From Cupriavidus gilardii (GTDB lineage: Bacteria; Pseudomonadota; Gammaproteobacteria; Burkholderiales; Burkholderiaceae): a stretch of DNA of 35,220 bases. A program made the position numbers and the translations under genes. The notes under the pieces were generated by a model, which worked only from the letters and a program-made list of their open reading frames with translations, made no database searches and was not told where the DNA came from. The stretch's first letter is position 1, and every line of letters starts with the position of its first letter. Shown here in pieces: positions 31,691 to 35,220 of the stretch. Location: contig NZ_JABTYE010000035.1 in NCBI RefSeq assembly GCF_013314895.1, positions 1 to 35,220 on the forward strand. The letters run 5' to 3'.

Positions 31691-32728
31691 ATGCGGCATT
31701 GCGTGCCGTGGCTGCCGCGCCTTGCGCTGCTGGCTGGCCTGATTGGCCTGCCTGCCAGTGCCATCGCGTGGGACTACACGCCTGCGGCCATCTCGGGTCT
31801 GACCAGCCTGTACGGCTACCTGACCAACCAGAACGCCACGCTGGAGCGGGCCGCGGCCAAATACCCGTCGCTGCGCAACGACATCCAGCAGGTGCGGGCG
31901 GCGTTCGACCGTCAGTATCCGGATGCGCTGGCCATGGTGACCCGGCTGTTCCAGGACATTCCGCTGCCGGCCACCGACCGTGCCCGGCTGGCGACCAAGG
32001 TGCTGGAAATGGACCGCGAAGCGATGCAGTCGGCGCTGGCCTCCGAGCCCGCGATGCAGGCCTATCTGCAACGCGTGCGCGAAAGCGCCCAGGGCGACAT
32101 GGAGAAGGCCTCGCTGCAGCTGCTGCTGGCCGCGGTCTACGAGGACAAACCCGCCGCCGAACTGGCCTCGCCGATGGCCAGGAGCTACACCACCAGGGGA
32201 ATCCGGCAGGCGGGCGCGATCGACCTGATGCTGCGCATGCCGCTGTCCTGGGAGCGCGATCCGGCGCGGGAAAAGCTGCTGCCGGACAACGCCATCTTCA
32301 CCTTCACCAGCCAGGGCGGCAACGGCCTGTCGACCATCGATCTGCTGGCGCGCCCGCTGCCGAAAGACAGTGCAAAGGAAGGTGCGAAGGAAAGTGCGAA
32401 GGAAAGTGCGAGCGCGGCGGTGGCCGCGCGCGCGACCGAGGAACTGAAGGCGCTGACCGGAGCCAGCGCCAAGGTGATCGCCCAGGGCACGGTACGGCTG
32501 GCGAATCACCGCGCCAACTGGGCCAGCTTTTCCATCGCCGGCGACAGCGGCCGCCTGCAGTACGGCCGGGTCTGGTGGGTGCCGCTGCCGGAGGCGGGCC
32601 AGACCGCGGTGCTGCTGTGCCGGACGCCGTCGTTGTCGCCGCAGGCCGCCGACAACGAGCGGCAGCGGCTCGAGCCGCTGTGGCAGGCGGTCGCCGCCAC
32701 GCTGTCGACGGCGACGCCGGCACGCTGA
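31691..32728 (+). CDS. Unknown exported protein
   Basis: Hypothetical protein of 345 residues. An N-terminal signal peptide (LALLAGLIGLPASAIA) with likely cleavage after residue 26 predicts export to the periplasm. The mature part is mostly helical (segments rich in Ala, Leu, Arg), with a lysine/serine/alanine repeat KEGAKESAKESA encoded by a 12-base tandem near 32375-32410 splitting it in two. The C-terminal part has an aromatic-rich core, WASFSIAGDSGRLQYGRVWWVPLPEAGQTAVLLCRT. No enzymatic motif was recognised. GGGAG lies 7 bases before the ATG. A TACAAT box at 31596-31601 could serve as promoter. It is divergent from icmF and convergent with the DUF2917 gene. Confidence 0.75.
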   Translation: MRHCVPWLPRLALLAGLIGLPASAIAWDYTPAAISGLTSLYGYLTNQNATLERAAAKYPSLRNDIQQVRAAFDRQYPDALAMVTRLFQDIPLPATDRARLATKVLEMDREAMQSALASEPAMQAYLQRVRESAQGDMEKASLQLLLAAVYEDKPAAELASPMARSYTTRGIRQAGAIDLMLRMPLSWERDPAREKLLPDNAIFTFTSQGGNGLSTIDLLARPLPKDSAKEGAKESAKESASAAVAARATEELKALTGASAKVIAQGTVRLANHRANWASFSIAGDSGRLQYGRVWWVPLPEAGQTAVLLCRTPSLSPQAADNERQRLEPLWQAVAATLSTATPAR

Positions 32729-32777
32729 ACTCCGCCGGGACAGCCCAGCCACTCCCTTCCGGGCCGGAGGTTCCGCG

Positions 32778-33125
32778 TTATCGCGACAGATGCCGCGCCG
32801 GCCACCAGCCCGCGGACGGCTCCGGTAGCCGTATCGGGTCGGGCCGCGGCCGCCGGCGCAGCAGGGCGAGCAGCCCGCGCCACGACAACGGCGCAGCCTG
32901 CTGGGCCACGGTGAAGCGCGCCCCCGGCGCGTCGCCCGATATCCACACCCAGGCGCCCTCGGGCAGCGCGAACGACTGGCCCGGCGCCAGCCAGACATCG
33001 CGGCGCTGGCCCTCCACCGTCAACCAGATGTGCCCGTGCCGGGCGACGATGCGCTGCCCCGGCCGCGCGCGCCAGCTCACTGGCGTGCCAACCTCCTCCA
33101 GTTCGAAGTCCCTGAGTTCCTGCAT
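32778..33125 (-). CDS. DUF2917-family protein
   Basis: Small protein of 115 residues with a DUF2917-like cupin-type beta domain: RIVARHGHIWLTVEGQRRDVWLAPGQSFALPEGAWVWISG (about residues 25-65). Function unknown; proteins of this type occur next to regulators and transporters in Burkholderiales. The start at 33125 has AGGAG 7 bases upstream; longer in-frame starts lack one. The C-terminal third is arginine/proline-rich. Possible control elements lie upstream at 33383-33413. Confidence 0.72.
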   Translation of the reverse strand: MQELRDFELEEVGTPVSWRARPGQRIVARHGHIWLTVEGQRRDVWLAPGQSFALPEGAWVWISGDAPGARFTVAQQAAPLSWRGLLALLRRRPRPDPIRLPEPSAGWWPARHLSR

Positions 33126-33382
33126 GGTGCTGCTCCTGTCGATGCGCATCGAGCGGAGCCGGCCGCGCCGAGGTCGCCGCCCGCCGGTCGCGCGGCAGCG
33201 GACCGGTGTTGCGAAGGCGGGCATATTGGGCGGCGATGGCCGTGAAGCCTTTCGGTATTGTTCCGCGGCTTTTGCTGGCCGCACCGGCCTCTTGCCAATG
33301 TGGCCGACCGCACTGACGACCGCGCCACTACGTGCTCCGATGCACGATTTCATTATGGACAGCCGGTGCGGCAATCCCAGCG

Positions 33383-33424
33383 ACAGTTCCGAACAGTTTC
33401 CCAGGTACTGTTCCGGCGTTTTTT
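33383..33424. promoter_or_regulatory. Cluster of ACAGTTCC/GGAACAGT half-sites with a T-run
   Basis: ACAGTTCC (33383-33390) is followed by the dyad GAACAGT (33391-33397) and ACTGTTC (33407-33413), then TTTTTT at 33419-33424 on the plus strand. Another GACAGTTGC follows. The region 33126-33455 is otherwise non-coding. Either a multi-site operator for the DUF2917 gene or a plus-strand terminator; no plus-strand gene ends just upstream, so I favour an operator. Confidence 0.4.
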
Positions 33425-33455
33425 CTGACAGTTGCGGACAGCCAGGGCCGGCGCC

Positions 33456-34844
33456 CTAGCGATGCAGCACGGCGTTGCGCCGCGCGTAGCCGAAATAGAT
33501 CAGAAGACCGAGCGCCAGCCACAGCAGGAAAGCGATCCAGGTGAACGGCTGCAAATGCGCCATCAGGAACAGGCAGAAGCCCACCGACAGCAGCGGCACC
33601 ACCGGCACGCCCGGGCAGCGGAAGGTGCGCGGCAGATCCGGCCGGGTCCTTCGCAGCACCAGCACAGCGATCGAGATCAGCGCGAAGGCCGACAGCGTGC
33701 CGATATTGATCAGCTCGGCCAGCACGTTCAACGGCACCAGGCCGGCGATCGACGAGAACACGATGCCGACCGCCCAGGTCGCGTGAAACGGCGTCGCGTG
33801 CACCGGATGCACCTGCGACAACTTGGCCGGCAGCAGCCCGTCGCGCGACATCGCGAACAGGATCCGGGTCTGGCCATAGGTCATCACCAGGATCACGGTG
33901 GTCATGCCCAGAATCGCCCCGAGATCGACGAAGCCGGCGACCCAGTTCTCGCCGGCGTACTGCAGCGCCAGCGAGACCGGATGGTCGATGCCCTCGAACT
34001 TCGGGAAGGGCACGATGCCGGTCATGATCGCCGCCACTGCGACATAGAGCAGCGTGCAGACCGCCAGCGAACCGATGATGCCGATCGGCAGGTCGCGGCG
34101 CGGGTTGCGCACCTCCTCCGCCGCCGACGTCACCGCGTCGAAGCCGATGAAGGCGAAGAACACCAGCGCCGCCGCATTGACGATGCCGGCGAAGCCGAAC
34201 GGCGCATAGGGCTGCCAGTTGAGCGGCTTGACATGCCAGACGCCGACTGCGATGAACAGCAGCACCACCGCGACCTTGATCGCCACCATGACGTTGTTGA
34301 CCCGCGCCGATTCCCGCACGCCGTACGACACCACCCAGGTAATCGCCAGCATGATCAGCACCGCCGGCAGGTTCAGCACCGTCGGCACGCCGGGCACCGC
34401 GCCGGGGGCGGCGGTCAGCGCCGCCGGCAAATGCACGCCGAAGCCGGACAGCAGCGACTGGAAGTAGCCGGACCAGCCCACCGACACCGCCGAGGTCGCC
34501 AGCCCGTATTCGAGCAGCAGGTCCCAGCCGATCATCCAGGCGACGATCTCGCCCAGCGTGGCGTAGCTGTAGGTATAGATCGAGCCGGACACCGGAATCG
34601 CGGTCGCGAATTCCGCATAGCACAGCGCGGCGAAACCGCAGGCGAGCGCCGCGATCACGAAGGACAGGGTCAGCGCCGGGCCGGCGGTCAACGCGCCGGT
34701 ACCGGTCAGCACGAAGATGCCGGTGCCGATGATGGCGCCGATGCCCATCATCACCAGATCGACCGGGCCAAGCACCTTTTTCAAGCCATCGTCGCGGCTC
34801 GCGGCGAGCATCGTTTCGATGTCCTTGGTGCGGAACAAGCTCAT
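33456..34844 (-). CDS. APC-family amino-acid permease (cationic amino acid transporter type)
   Basis: Inner-membrane transporter of 462 residues with about twelve hydrophobic segments. The N-terminus GLKKVLGPVDLVMMGIGAIIGTGIFVLTG carries the APC substrate-binding glycine motif GAIIGTGIF, and FFAFIGFDAVTSAAEEVRNPRRDLPIGI is the conserved TM6-loop signature of the CAT/YfnA subgroup. Amino acids are the likely substrate; which one cannot be read. AGGAGA lies 8 bases before ATG 34844. It appears monocistronic, with no transport or catabolic partner adjacent on its strand. Confidence 0.92.
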   Translation of the reverse strand: MSLFRTKDIETMLAASRDDGLKKVLGPVDLVMMGIGAIIGTGIFVLTGTGALTAGPALTLSFVIAALACGFAALCYAEFATAIPVSGSIYTYSYATLGEIVAWMIGWDLLLEYGLATSAVSVGWSGYFQSLLSGFGVHLPAALTAAPGAVPGVPTVLNLPAVLIMLAITWVVSYGVRESARVNNVMVAIKVAVVLLFIAVGVWHVKPLNWQPYAPFGFAGIVNAAALVFFAFIGFDAVTSAAEEVRNPRRDLPIGIIGSLAVCTLLYVAVAAIMTGIVPFPKFEGIDHPVSLALQYAGENWVAGFVDLGAILGMTTVILVMTYGQTRILFAMSRDGLLPAKLSQVHPVHATPFHATWAVGIVFSSIAGLVPLNVLAELINIGTLSAFALISIAVLVLRRTRPDLPRTFRCPGVPVVPLLSVGFCLFLMAHLQPFTWIAFLLWLALGLLIYFGYARRNAVLHR

Positions 34845-35220
34845 GAAGGGATCTCCTGCATTGGCGGCATCCGCCCCGGGGTCGGTCACGCGATGTCGCC
34901 TGGATCGAGTTGGCCGGCCTGTGGATGACCGGTCGCCAGTGCCCGCACGTGCCGCCGCCTGGGCGGACGCGCAGAGCCGCCGCCGGTCGGCAAGGTATGC
35001 TGGCCGGGGCAAAAAAAGGCGCCTAGTTTATCGAACCGCTCGAGCCAAACCGTCACTTATGGAGGCGGGCTTTGGGGTTCCGGGCAGGAGATGAGAGGGA
35101 GAATGGTCAGGGGGGTGTTCTCCCTCTCCCCCTCAGGGGGGGAAGAAGAAGCGCGCCGTGACCATTGTCCCTTCCATCCCCTGGCGTGAATCGCAAACCC
35201 GGGCTACATAAGAGCAGGAT
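34845..35220. other. Non-coding tail of the window
   Basis: Upstream region of the permease gene and the window end. I see no convincing gene. It holds a seven-A run at 35011-35017 and the degraded palindromic repeat near 35115-35145. A clear promoter for the permease could not be picked. Confidence 0.6.
35113..35145. repeat. Degenerate copy of the GC-rich palindromic repeat
   Basis: GGTGTTCTCCCTCTCCCCC then TCA and a G-run: this is the reverse complement of the flank and core at 11492-11524, with the right arm decayed to GGGGGGGAAGAAG. It shows that the family is mobile or recombining over a scale of tens of kilobases. Confidence 0.75.

Overview
The window is GC-rich, densely coded DNA from a betaproteobacterial (Burkholderiales) chromosome. 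Gene content and protein sequences fit the Cupriavidus/Ralstonia group best: a fused isobutyryl-CoA mutase (IcmF), a branched-chain-type ABC transporter operon flanked by two acyl-CoA ligases, a DacC-YbeD pair and DUF2917. Genus is inferred from family knowledge and was not tested by a search. No tRNA, rRNA, transposase, integrase or CRISPR array was seen. A GC-rich palindromic intergenic repeat (CCCTCTCCCGC / GCGGGAGAGGG) recurs at about 0.7-0.85, 6.05, 11.4-11.5 and 35.1 kb.

Layout. 0-9.1 kb, plus strand: a membrane-anchored thioredoxin-like protein, an SOS-controlled UvrD/Rep-type helicase with a perfect LexA box, a thioredoxin-fold [2Fe-2S] ferredoxin, an alpha/beta hydrolase, a D-Ala-D-Ala carboxypeptidase, a YbeD-like protein, an RlmI-like rRNA methyltransferase, a nitronate monooxygenase-like flavoprotein behind a 12-bp palindromic operator, and a DUF454 membrane protein that probably starts at CTG. 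9.2-18.1 kb, minus strand: a seven-gene operon (long-chain-type acyl-CoA synthetase, livG, livH, livM, livK, livF, PaaK-like ligase) that looks like an import-and-activate system for a carboxylic acid. A divergent Crp/Fnr-type regulator (18.3-19.0 kb), with an 18-bp dyad in front, is its likely controller.

19.0-26.4 kb, minus strand, is the unusual part: three large genes, lower in GC by eye than the flanks and absent from any housekeeping pathway I know. The middle one encodes a leucine-rich-repeat protein with a C-terminal NEL domain, the IpaH/SspH/NopM type of E3 ubiquitin ligase secreted into eukaryotic cells, but with CGN where the family has CxD. The two flanking genes encode 845- and 915-residue proteins of unknown function that are clear paralogues of one another. 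A short N-terminal stretch of the LRR-NEL protein also resembles the start of both. I read this as a horizontally acquired host-interaction (candidate type III effector) locus. No secretion apparatus lies in the window.

26.5-31.4 kb, minus strand: 3-hydroxybutyryl-CoA dehydrogenase, a HIT-family hydrolase and IcmF, i.e. short-chain acyl-CoA metabolism. 31.7-35.2 kb: an unknown exported protein (plus), a DUF2917 protein (minus) and an APC-family amino-acid permease (minus), ending in a non-coding stretch with a decayed copy of the palindromic repeat.
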